Shown: positions 10,469 through 21,700 of the stretch, piece after piece
Layout of the letters: the number at the start of each line of letters is the position of its first letter
Numbering within the stretch: position 1 is the stretch's first letter
DNA from: Phymorhynchus buccinoides
Lineage: Eukaryota > Mollusca > Gastropoda > Neogastropoda > Raphitomidae
DNA length: 64,000 nt
NCBI GenBank assembly: GCA_017654935.2
Contig: CM065680.1
Span: 36,055,461 to 36,119,460 of the forward strand
Direction: 5' to 3'
Translations under genes and position numbers: made by a program
The notes under the pieces: generated by a model
Databases searched by the model: none
Seen by the model: the letters and a program-made list of their open reading frames with translations, nothing else
Told to the model about the DNA's origin: nothing

Positions 10469-13400
10469 CTGAAAGACAGGGGGAAAATGCATTGGTTATG
10501 ATAGTCTTGTGTCACTTGCATACGCCTACTATGTTAAAAAATAGTTTAGGGCAGCCAAACAGCGAGTTTTACCATACATAGACATTTTCAAACAAGAGAA
10601 AGAGATAACTGACAATTTCTTTGATACTGACATGTGGACATAAATCATTATAAAGTCATACAAGAGTTCAGCTTCTACGTTTAAAATTATTTTCAGAGCT
10701 TTTGTCTCCCATGAGTGAAATGATAGGGTAGTAAACAGAAATCTAATGAGTCTAAAATGAAAGTATTTATCTAAATAATGATGGTCCTCAGTCAACTCAG
10801 AAATGTAATTGATGTATAATTTCCAAAGAATGCATTGTTTGAGCATATATTGTTCACAAAACTGCATCTAAATTCGTTACTTTTACACATTCCTGATTTT
10901 AAAAGAAGTTTAGATAAAAAAATAAATAAAATGTTCTGGAACTGAATGACAATCCATAATTATTACAAACTTCAAATAGAATATTCTTCTGTGTTGTATC
11001 ATTACAACATATATATATATATATAGAGAGAGAGTTTGTTAGCGTTACCTGCAACTTATGTCACCTTTGTTAGTACATATAGTGCAAATATTTATGAGGA
11101 ACATAATAAAAGTGGTCTGGAAAAAAAAAGAAAATAACCCACCAAAAACTACTGTACAACATTAATCAAAGAAGTTTACATAAGCTGTGTTAAATTTGAT
11201 ATTAGAAATAACCTTGTTAGAAGGACACAGGTATCAAACATTAGAAAGTGCAGCATATTGGTGAATGTTCTGTGTTGATTATCTCTGAGAAGGGAAGAGG
11301 TCCCGATTAGTAAACTCTACACCAAAAAGTAATTGAGTTCAATTACAACAAACAAACTACACGACAAGTGCAAAGTGACGTTATTTTATTGACACGAGAC
11401 AAAACAAAACTACTGGATATTTCGGCGAATGCGCCGTTATCAACACAGACAAATAATTAAACAGCAAACAGCAAAAGGAGCAAAAAGCAGGCAACAAAAG
11501 GAGCAAAAAACCAACAAGATCAAAATAAAAATAAAAATACTTCCCCTCTACAGTCCAATGTGCAAATGAGTTCAATTAGTTACTGTAAAACGCATTTTAA
11601 TGACAAGATGTCCACAATGGTTAGTAAAACCAGGATCGCCAGTTCCCCACTCCTCCCAAAAAGCCAGCAGTCATCCATTGTAACTTCAGAAAAGATTACA
11701 GGAAACACACACTATAAACCAGAGGGCAGAATTAGCGCATTTAAAACAAATTCCTCGTTACCCCAACATGAAGGACTTGGAGTTGTACTGCAGCCAGTGA
11801 TCAGTGGGGGCAGGGGGGGGGGGGGGGGGAGGAGGAAGTTGGGGAAATAGGATCGAGCTTACATTTTTGGTAGCAACAGTTTGGGTATGATTCGGGGAAG
11901 ACATGCATAGGGGATCCGAATTACCGACAGGCCCACACATATCCACAAAAGTACAGAAGCAAAACCACTGAGACTATGTAGAATGTTGGGTCACATTTTT
12001 GGTTGTTCTGAAATGGGGCAGATTGAGAATGAAGGTGAGGATGGCAATATGTAGTGAGAAAGATAAACATTGACAACAGAGTTCAGAATGTCTTCAACCT
12101 CTGATGGCAAAAACATCGCATAATTCCTAAGCCAGTTGCTTGCTAAAGCTTTAATTCTGTTCCTGGTTTTATTCTGTTTCTCATATGTCATGGAAATATA
12201 TTAATCTTCCATAATACGTCTCGGTCACAACAAAGATCAAAAACGAAAAATTCAGAAGAGTAAAATGGGAGCGGGTCCTATGGGATCACCATGCTTTACA
12301 AGCTCTAACGGCTTTTGTGGAAAAGCAGAACTGAATATACTGTTGTTTGATGCAAATACAAACATTCGGGTGCAAATGATAGGCTTGTAATATATATGCA
12401 ACATACTGAACAATCAAACCTAGCAGCTAAGATGCGTAGGACTAGGAGTAGAAACACATGTGGTATTCAGGGGCAGATCAAGCCCTACATGGATGGGGAT
12501 TTGTGGTCTTTATATCTATGCAGCGGCTGTAGATTACCAAGCACAGCAATCACACTTGACAGCCCTGTAGGCCTAAAGGGTGCTGATGATAGTCCGTAAT
12601 ACCTTCTTATAACTTCTGAGCAATTTTAAATAAAAAGGATTGTGCTCCTATAGTTTTGCAACATGAAGTTAGGGGATGGTTAAATGCGCAAACTAATGTA
12701 TAAATGTAACATGGTGGGGATATATGTGCAAATGCGAGAGTAACATGCAAACGTTCTAAAGGTAAAACGAGAGAGACAAAGACAGAGACAGAGGGATGCA
12801 CAACGTCACACACTTATTGACGTAGCCATATTTGTCTGTTTCTGCTCTTAACACACTCAAAACAGACTGATGCTTTTCTTGAAACGCAAACCGGGAAGCT
12901 GATGTACAGTCTGAGAATCAGTGTTTGGATTGATGGGCCTGGACATATTTTTAACTTTCAAGGAAGACAAGCTAGCCTTACGTGGAGCATCCTGAGGATC
13001 ACCATATTCCTCATGGTCGTACAGACTCTGAACCAGTGAAGAAGGTTGAGCTCTGGGGGACTCTGGAGAATTGATGCTTTGACTTTTGGATGCTGATTGT
13101 TGAGAACATTTCAGTGAGCGATTCGCAAGGTCTGAACTGGAGGCGCCATTCTCATCATCTCTTGACGCATCAGCAGAGGCGTAAGGACTTTGGCATGTCT
13201 CCTTTTCAACCGGTGTTAAATCGGCCTCGATGTTCAAAGTTAAGCTGACAGAGCTATTCACGCGATCAGTTTTGTCATGTTCTGTGATGATTGGGTCATC
13301 AGGCAAAGGGGAAGGACCAAAGTATTGTGGGCCATGAGATTTAGATAAATCCGAAGAAGCCCCTGCAGGCAAAACAGAGACAACAGACGATGGGGGATAG

Positions 13401-14559
13401 ACAGGAGAAGAACAGGGGGATGAGGATTGAACAACAGAGGAGTCGGACTCTTCACAGTCACCGTGTGGGATGGTGATGGGAGGGCGGGTACTAGGATTAG
13501 TCTGAGCAAGTGATGAAGTGGCTACAGAGTCATGCTGCAGTGTGCTTTGTTTGGGAGTGCGGGTCATAGAGGAAAGGGGCACAAGGGAGACACGTCGATG
13601 TTGCTGTGGAACAAAGGGAGCGCATCTTGGGCAGGCGAAGTTGATGAGAACAAAAAGCTGAAAACAAGGCAACAACAACCAGATGGCATCACGCGCACAA
13701 TACTCTACAACACAGTATAAAAAAAATCAAGAATTCAACATCCATGGATATGACAAGGGAAACACAAAGTAAAGAAGGCGCACAGCATTTGCAATTATAA
13801 TAGAGTTATGCTTAATATTCTGTGGACCACTGACTTCACAGACCATCTGTATGTAATATAAAAATCGCCAGGCAATGAGAATCATGCATTAATTGTCAAT
13901 TTTGGGAGGAACCACACAGCTAGACAATTGACGACTAAACTTTATAATGATTAGGCCTAACTATCTTTGAAAACATGATCATTACTTTTAATGTGATATA
14001 GTCCTATCTGTAATCACAAAATGCTAAATTTACTTTTTTCACATTTTTAAATCGTTACACAAAGCAACATTCAACACAAATGCACAATGTTTACATTTGC
14101 ATGCAGGGAAAGGGAGGAAGTATACAGAAGTCGAAATGACACAGAACCTTTCATGTGAACAATAATGGAATCAAACTACAACAGCATCACACGGGTAGAA
14201 AAAAGCCTCTTAAAAACGTCAAGTTCATGCATAATGGTATAAAGTTACTATTCTAACCATATTTTAAAAAATCCAACCAGCTACAAATAGTTTCAATTTC
14301 TAAAGTTTGCCAACAACAATCAAAACAAAACTTAAAATTAAATCAAATATTCAAACCTTTAACTCCCTCCTCACTTGTGGAATCATACGGTTGCACGTGC
14401 ACATGCACACAACAATGTACATGCTCTGAAAAGAGAGCCAGACACATACATCTCCAATGCCTCCTTTCAACTGATGGCTTTCTTACTTTGTCTGTGGGTA
14501 GCAAGGGGAAATCAGCCGTGGGGTTGGTGATGACGTAGCGTTTGGAGGAGGGACTCTTG
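10346..14559 (-). CDS. slo: slo / BK channel, 3' end on minus strand (partial)
   Basis: This is the 3' end of a large-conductance calcium-activated potassium channel. Visible pieces on the minus strand are 14559-14488 (part of the exon coding [13 protein letters not shown]...LLPTDK), 13657-12857 (a 266-residue tail with its own TGA) and 10468-10346 (a 40-residue tail with its own TGA). Both tails are in phase 0 with the upstream donor, so they look like alternative last exons. The upstream exon is broken: homology to the intact exon at 38257-38427 stops at about 14559, and the bases beyond would put an in-frame TGA just before it. Transmembrane, pore and RCK1 exons are absent. Confidence 0.8.
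10469..12856 (-). other. slo intron / possible long-tail 3' UTR
   Basis: Between the two last exons there is no credible coding frame. A (TA)n tract is at 11010-11025, a poly-G run at about 11813-11830, and several minus-strand AATAAA-like words (for example tttatt at 11384) could end a transcript that uses the long tail. Confidence 0.4.
12857..13657 (-). CDS. slo: slo last exon, long Ser/Pro-rich tail (minus copy)
   Basis: After the acceptor ttgttttcag the exon codes [12 protein letters not shown] and then about 250 residues rich in Ser, Pro, Thr and acidic residues, ending FKKSISLF and TGA. The first seven residues fit the last RCK2 strand (VFVLMQF in other invertebrates). The rest is probably disordered cytoplasmic tail with many possible phosphorylation sites. 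It differs from the copy at 39256-40056 at three residues (V/G, A/V and S/N), with no frameshift in 801 bp. Confidence 0.8.
   Translation of the reverse strand, partial: LFVLINFACPRCAPFVPQQHRRVSLVPLSSMTRTPKQSTLQHDSVATSSLAQTNPSTRPPITIPHGDCEESDSSVVQSSSPCSSPVYPPSSVVSVLPAGASSDLSKSHGPQYFGPSPLPDDPIITEHDKTDRVNSSVSLTLNIEADLTPVEKETCQSPYASADASRDDENGASSSDLANRSLKCSQQSASKSQSINSPESPRAQPSSLVQSLYDHEEYGDPQDAPRKASLSSLKVKNMSRPINPNTDSQTVHQLPGLRFKKSISLF
13658..14487 (-). other. slo: slo intron between the RCK2 exon and the long-tail exon
   Basis: Non-coding; matches the plus-strand slo intron 38428-39255 in reverse, and 40075-40810 directly. Nothing else recognised in it. Confidence 0.6.
14488..14559 (-). CDS. 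slo: slo RCK2 exon, truncated at the duplication breakpoint
   Basis: The minus strand reads AAGAGTCCC... through [17 protein letters not shown] to a GTAAGA donor. The intact exon on the plus strand (38257-38427) continues upstream with another 33 codons, but here homology ends after six shared bases (CAAGAG on the coding strand). The AG just before could act as a splice acceptor in phase 2, so a real exon edge is not excluded. Confidence 0.7.
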
Positions 14560-15140
14560 CTTCAACGGAAGTACATCTGTGTGCACCTTGGTCCTTTCTA
14601 ATCTTGCTTCGCTCCCTGCCTCTGACTTTGGTTTTGTAGTGGTTTGTTGTGGGGAAATCCAGTTGGTGTGGAGAGTTTTTCTATATAAAGTCTATATATT
14701 AAAAAAAATCTGATCTACCACTTCCTTATGTCTAAACCTGAAGTAAAAACCTGTAATCTTCTTTCATTTCTCCTTTTGTTTATGTATGTTTTGCTTGTGT
14801 GCATGGCTGGAGTGAATTGTGAGTGTTTTTAACAATTCTAAATCGTTGCAATGCAAATGAGTTAATGCGCGAAGTGGGTGATTGTACCACCACAGGTCCT
14901 TTTTTTGTCATCTCATCCGAAAGCATGTATTATTACAATTATTAGTCAAAGAGACAGAGAGGCCATTGCAAATTGTCTTGCTGTCTAGTTTTGAATCATT
15001 TTTCTGTGATTTAAGATAAAACTTACTGGATAGGTGCATGACTGAGAATTGATTTCATTTCATTCACATTGTTTTGGGGAATTAGCAACATTGAAAATAG
15101 AACAGAAAATCAGCAGCAGTTTCGCTTGCATACATTTATA
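14560..15140. other. Intergenic or RRS1 intronic DNA, no gene seen
   Basis: No convincing exon, including no candidate for the missing RRS1 N-terminal exon (about 90 residues in relatives). The same sequence follows the same junction at about 40840-41448. Confidence 0.5.
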
Positions 15141-15548
15141 TACAGTGGAATCCGTTTAATTGGCCATCAGATAATCGGCCAAAGCCGCTTAATCGGCCAA
15201 TTTCCTCTGGAACAGAATTTTTTCTTCTTAAGCATGTGTTATTTTGTTTGTTTTTACGACCAAAGCTGAAATCTTCAATTTCGCTTTATTGGCCACTTTT
15301 TCTCTCTAATTTTTCCTCTTTACCCCTTTTTGAGAGGGAGAACAACAGAGGCAGACAAACTGACAACACACTTTGATGTTTACATGGTTGAGTGTGAAGT
15401 TGGAAGGTGAGCTGTTGTCAATTGAAAGACCCTGCATGGCGTTAAAATCACTCAAGAAAACAAAATCATTGTCTTTTACTCGTGCTTCTGTCAAGTTGTA
15501 GGATTAATACTGGTCCCAAAAGTGGCCGATTAAGCGGATTCCACTGTA
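15141..15548. mobile_element. Tigger/pogo-like MITE, about 400 bp
   Basis: It starts TA-CAGTGGAATCCGTTTAAT and ends TTAAGCGGATTCCACTG-TA, with inverted termini and a TA duplication. The motif aatcggcca recurs inside near the left end. No transposase frame. Copy at 41449-41859. Confidence 0.7.
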
Positions 15549-15674
15549 CAATGAAATGCCAATTAAATTATTATCATTTCGTTATTATTTATTGCCAACT
15601 CAACGATTGCATCAAAAGTAGTTTTGGTGAGGTAAATGAGCTAAATGATTCACATTTTGGTTTCGTTTTTCCAG

Positions 15675-15713
15675 CTGCCAGAGCCCGCGACTGTTTTGCC
15701 CAGAGAAAAAGCA
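15675..15713 (+). CDS. RRS1: RRS1 exon (LPEPATVLPREKA)
   Basis: A 39-nt micro-exon after tttttccag and before gtaagt, phase 0 to 0. It codes 13 residues matching LPEPTTRLPREK of vertebrate RRS1. A preceding exon is required but not found. Copy at 41986-42024. Confidence 0.9.
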
Positions 15714-18700
15714 GTAAGTGCACTTCTGTCATTTGTATCTTTCTTCGCTTATTCAAATGTTTATGGTTTTGTTACGTATCTTTAAAAATTGAGAAGATCT
15801 TGTTAACCCTTTCACCGCCAGCCATGTTTCAGCAAAACATTTCCTTTAAATTTACCTGGGTAGAGAACAAAATCAATCTGCATGCAGTATTGGGGGTTCT
15901 TCTGTGACATATATAAACTAAGGTCTATCCTTACTTCCCAAAACTAAGACAATAGGGTCTTTAGATAATAGACCCCAATTTGATGCCTTTTAATGACATA
16001 GGTGTTAAATCACTGTGGTGCTAAAATGCGACTTTGGTGGTGAAAGGGTTAAAGAAATGTTTAAAAATCTTTAAAGCTTTAAGATTTAGATACTAATGAG
16101 CGTAGTTTAGGATACCTGGTCATTCTACTAGCCTTCTTCAGTACAGTGGAACCTCCCTTATAAGACCTTCAAAAATCATCCAAAATGAGGTCGTATTTGG
16201 GAGGGGTCTTATAAGAGAGGTCATTTTAATACTTACAAAGGGCAATGTTTCAGAGAAGTAGGTCTTATGTGGAAGGGAGTCTTATGATGGGAGGTCTTAT
16301 AAGGGAGGTTCCACTATACTGGTCATTTACTTTTTAAGGGAGGCCAGTCTTTTGCACATTCTCGGTAACGTCAGTACTTGAACAGGCTTTGTCCAAGCAC
16401 ATGAATTATTTATTCTTATTACCAGACTTACTGCATCCTCCTTTTCTAGCCTTAGATCATGATTTTTATTTGAGTTAACTTGTGTTAGCTTGGTGTCTGT
16501 TTGCAGGGTGTGTCATTCTGTATGTGTCACATGCTGTCAAGCAATAGTGTGTGTGTGAAAAAAAGGGAAGGTGGGTGGGGATTTGAAAGACCGGCTGGAT
16601 TATTTAGATTTCTACTTTAAATTATGTTAAATAATTATTTTTTTATGTTTCTTTTAAAATGTTTTTTGAAACGGTGTCTATAATGTGCATGTGAAAAAGG
16701 GTGGTGGGTGGGGGTGGGGATGAACGGCGTGGGCATTTAATTAAAACAAAAATATATACTTCTTCATAATGTTTTTCTTTTTGATTGTTTTCTCTCGTAA
16801 TATTTGTAAAGCGCTCTGAGGATGATTTGTTTTCCATCTAAGAGCGCTATAGAAGTTTTATTTATTATTATTAAATAATTTTTAAAAAATTAAAAAAATT
16901 ATGTGTATCATGCATTTGCCGTTTGGTTTCTGTCTGCGACAGGTGCCGAAACCCAAGGAGACCACCAAGTGGGAGAAGTTTGCTCAGCTGAAGGGCATCC
17001 AGTCCAGGAAGAAGGGGAGGATGGCGTGGGACGAAGAGGCCAAGGTAATGTTTGTGGCAAAAAAAACGACAGCGGTAATCGACCGCAATTAGGTTTGTAT
17101 TGCAACCAACCATAAAGTCATTCTCTACACCCTTTTGCCAGCCCTGAAAGTGGAAAATGTTGTCCACCAGCCTTTCGCTGGTAACTTTTGTTTTTTTAAC
17201 CAGCCAAACCAAAATTTTGACCAGTCAAACTAACTGTATACATTTTTTGTAAAGAAACCACAGTATGGAAAATAAGGCAGATAACCTACCACAGGTCTAT
17301 GCTTGAACCAGGCTTGTTCACTCTCCTTTTTCAGACCTTTTTCGAACATGCACTGGCTGGCGAGCATGTAAATTGCGTATAGATTGGGAAAGGAATCTCA
17401 CGCGAAAAAGAACATCGTTTTTTGCCCACTCGCATTTGGCGGGTGAAGTGAATTATAAACTCAACAATTTTTTAGTTCACTCGCCACTTACAGGGCTGTT
17501 GGCACGATAATCGTGTGGCATCATGTGACGTCAGGCAACAATAGCCAGCTATTTTATTTGATCGCTCGATGGAGCGAAAAAGTTCTTGTCGCCGTTGAAA
17601 TCGTCTAGAAGCAAGCAGGTCACTCTTTGACCAAGCCACTTTCAAGTGAGCTATGAAGAAAAAACGAGGTGTTTTTAAGTTTCTACACCCAGATCGAGAC
17701 CATTTTCCATTTCAAACGTATTTTGACTGTCACCGTACATGAATGTTTTTCTTCCTTATGAATTTTATAGCTTTACGCATGCAATAGATTTTTACACGTT
17801 CATTTTTATATCTTTGCTTTCTGAAACCCGTAACATAATAATGTCCTGAATAGATTTATTTGATAGATCCTAAAGTGATCTGTATATTACTGGCCTAGTC
17901 ATACAGTTTGCCTGAATGTGTGTGTCTGTGTGTAGTAAATATCATGGCAAAAATTGCTGAAATGGAATTGCTGACACATTATCTCCAGAGATCATAATTG
18001 CCCAGCTAAAATCGTGCATATGGAATTGCAGCTTAATGCCTTACTTAATGTATATCTGGAGATTGCCATGGAACAACTGTCAAGTTAACTTGAAGACGAA
18101 CCTATGATAATTCACTTTTACATTGCTTTCCATTTATAAAAAATGGTTTGGAATATATCACTTAGATCATTGTTCATTGTTGAGAAATAAAACTTAGTAA
18201 GTTTTGCATACTAAACAATAAACACTCATTGTAATGTTGAGCAAATTCTTGTTTTCAAGAAAGTCTGTAACAGCCCTTCAGAGTTAACTTTCATTTCCAG
18301 TACTTTTATGCAGCCTCGTACTTGCTGATACATCTTGATCATTTCTAACAGCTAATTTCCATTTTTGAAGCTACTTCACCAAGCTAATACATTTGTAAAT
18401 AAGTTAATACATTAATAAATAAACCAAAGACTAAACAAAATAGTTAACTTTGCCATCCAAAGGTTTGGTTAAGAACACAATTTTTTTCAAATATACAGCC
18501 ATTTATAGCAGTTAAATGTATTTTCATATAATAGACAATTTTCGGGAGAAGAAAAAAGGGAGAGCACTACGTGAAAATTAGAGTAGTCTACCTTGAACGA
18601 ATCAGTCAAACCATACATAACAACAAACACAGCACGAGGCGAGTTCATTGGGCAAGTGTAACTTCCTGTTTGTGTTTGAGTACTTTGACCGATTCTGTCA

Positions 18701-21700
18701 AGCAGGATCACTCGCCATGAGATTACTTCCCTCAACTATTTGCGAACATTTCCTATTACGTTAATTTTGGTGATCTTAAAGACACACTGACCCACCACGA
18801 TTAAGTCCCTTGTTTTTTCTCTGGGTAGCTGTGACCCACATACAAATGCCCCCAACTTCATAGCAGCGCCCAACGATTATTCCCTGTCGACGGCGTATTT
18901 TGGTACTTTTCTGATTTTTTTTTACGATAACTAAACAAACTCAAACAATAAAGTGTTTGGTATCAAAAGAAAGAGCAAACATGGTTATTGTAAAATGTAT
19001 TCGATATCTGCTAACGTGTAGGTATGACGTTCTCTTAAAGTAATAAAGGTTACTGAGTTAAAAAAAAATTGTTTACATTCTATTCTGTTCAACACAACAC
19101 CAAAATAGGGGTAAAACGGGGAAATAATGCTTCGTTCTTACCTTCAAATCATCCAGGAATTATTATATAATCCATATACAAGAGAACACGAACACACGAC
19201 ACGACACAAAGAGGTGCAGGTACAGATTCATCTTCAGAATCACTGCTTTGCAGTACATCATCGAACAAAAATCTTTCATCTTCTTCCTCACGTGTTTCCA
19301 CTTCTGTCACTATCTTCATCACCCGACCCACATTGTAAAATTATTTCAAGCACCTCTTTGGCGGAGAAATGCAACCCACGCTTGTGGTTAGCAGACATTT
19401 TTTCGCCAGTGAAATTCCTGACTGCTTAGTCGGGAAAACCCGATACCGGGTTCAGCATTCCAATCTCACATTCTTGCACGTGCACACGTTAGAGGCATCC
19501 AAACTAGCAACGATAACCTAGCTAAGATATCCATAGAACGCATTTAAGAGAGGTTGTTTCCCTTACACCGAAAATGGGGAAGCTAGAGAATTTTTCAAAG
19601 TTCATGCAGCCAGTGACTGCAGCACCGTCTCCCGGTTCAGTCTCTGCAGCAGCAGTAGGGTGCTGCACCGTCTCCCGGTTCAGATCCTGCAGCAGCAGTA
19701 GGGTGCTGGACCGTCTCCCGGTTCAGATCCTGCAGCAGCAGTAGGGTGCTGGACCGTCTCCCGGTTCAGATCCTGCAGCAGCAGTAGGGTGCTGCACCGT
19801 CTCCCGGTTCAGATCCTGCAGCAGCAGTAGGGTGCTGCACCGTCTCCCGGTTCAGATCCTGCAGCAGCAGTAGGGTGCTGCACCATCTCCCGGTTCAGTC
19901 CTGCAGCAGCAGTAGGGTGCTGCACCGTCTCCCGGTTCAGTCTCTGCAGCAGCAGTAGGGTGCTGCACCGTCTCCCGGTTCAGTCTCTGCAGCAGCAGTA
20001 GGATGCTGCACCGTCTCCCGGTTCAGTCTCTGCAGCAGCAGTAGGGTGCTGCACCGTCTCCCGGTTCAGTCTCTGCAGCAGCAGTAGGGTGCTGCACCGT
20101 CTCCTGGTTCAGATCCTGCAGCAGCCATACGTGACCAACCCGTTGCGAAAAGGTTAAGTACTATTAGCAATACAAACCACGGTGATATTTCTCACAGTTG
20201 AGATAATAAAGTAGTCTTGAATGGAGTATGAATAACAATCCTTTTATGATTGCAGCAATACAAACCGCGATGGGGCTACAATCGGAAAGACCCCTCCAAG
20301 AGTTGGGCACTGGAGGTACCCGAGAATGCTGGTGAGATTTTGTTTTACTACCTGCATTATTTATGACTTTGTAAATCTCGCAATTTCTGTCTGTTCATGG
20401 CTGACAATGTTAAGACGATAACATTTGAACGGAATTTTGCATGCACATAGGCACCTAGGTTATCTAGGCCAAGACCAAAAATGAAGGTCATTGGTCAAAG
20501 GTCAAGGTCACTGGAGCAGAAAATGTGCTGCGCAGTGTCTTAACGCTCGTGTTAAGTAATTTAGAATATGAAGTGTAAGAGATTGCTGGAGCTGCTAATT
20601 CTACATGTTACTACACTAATTCTACATTAAACATTTGACTATTTTGATCAGATTGTTGACACTCCTCTATGGTTGGTAGTAGCGGTCTATATAAATATCA
20701 TAAATAAATGGCATGAGAAGTGTTATGCTTTTGGGGTTTTTTCATTAAAAAAAATTTTAACTTTAAAATGGGACATGGTTTTCAAGAGGAAAAAATATAA
20801 AACAAGAAGCCATAAGCAGTGATGTCCTGAGGCCCCGAGACAGAGTCCTATTAAAACTGAAAATGTCCTATTGTGTTTTGCCCTGTCTGGGCAAATTTAC
20901 TATTCAATTTTAACACTGGCAGGATTGTCTAATGTCTTATTGATTTTTGCAAGAGCCAGGATATTGTCCTATTGATTTTTCTTGTCTCGGGACAGTTTCA
21001 TTCGATCCCAGGTGCATCATTGCATAAGATTTAACTTTCTTAGAATTACAGTAGTTTAAGACTTTTGTTTGCCAAATGTTAATGTGGTGATGTTGTTTTT
21101 GTTCTTTGTTTATATTTGTTTGAAATTTACTGTTTAAAAGGAGTCAGAAAGAAATTCAGTTTATTTGTTTTTTAAATTACTACTGTGCTGTTAAAATTAC
21201 TCCTTTTTTACGTTTTTTGTTTCAGATCCAATGGAAGATCAGTTTGAAAAGCTGAAAAAACAAAAGAAAGAGAGCGTTGCAAAGAACGAGTTGCAACGCC
21301 TTAGGAACATCGCCAGAGGAACAAAATCCAAAGGTACTCTGCTACACACTTGCCATATTGCCGTTTTCTTGAAAATAAAGTTTTATAATGGACACCAAGT
21401 AGATGAATGCATTTTTTACATGTAATACTGGAATTATGAAAATCTTTAAACAATTGACAGGCATCAGAATTGTCAGAGGATCAGAGGATTAAGAATTTCT
21501 GACAGAGGATTGGCTTCTGTTGTCAGAGGTTTTGCCTTTTGATTCAGTATTATCCTTTGAGCTAATAGCATTTAGAAGTGATTTATCACTATATTAGCCT
21601 TTTTGGTGGTGTTCGGAACTCATTTCAATGTTGTCCCTCTTCAGTCTAGGGCCTAGATAGCCCTTACCACGGTTTTCAGAGGATTGGACTTCTGACTATT

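Larger units (their letters stand above)
13773..21200 (+). repeat. Segmental block B (slo intron, RRS1 5' exons)
   Basis: This block is repeated in the same orientation at 40075-47545, including the odd junction at about 14559. The second copy has many one-base indels at its left end (40075-41400) and right end (46000-47545) but is clean in the middle. The VNTR and exon 4 differ strongly between copies. Confidence 0.85.

Noticed and set aside
16903..17115. Long frames on both strands over the VPKPKETTKW exon
   Set aside because: Shadow frames of the RRS1 exon; only the frame with RRS1 similarity and correct phase is kept.
17526..17533. CRE palindrome as a promoter element
   Set aside because: A single 8-bp site in the middle of an intron with no start site or gene next to it.
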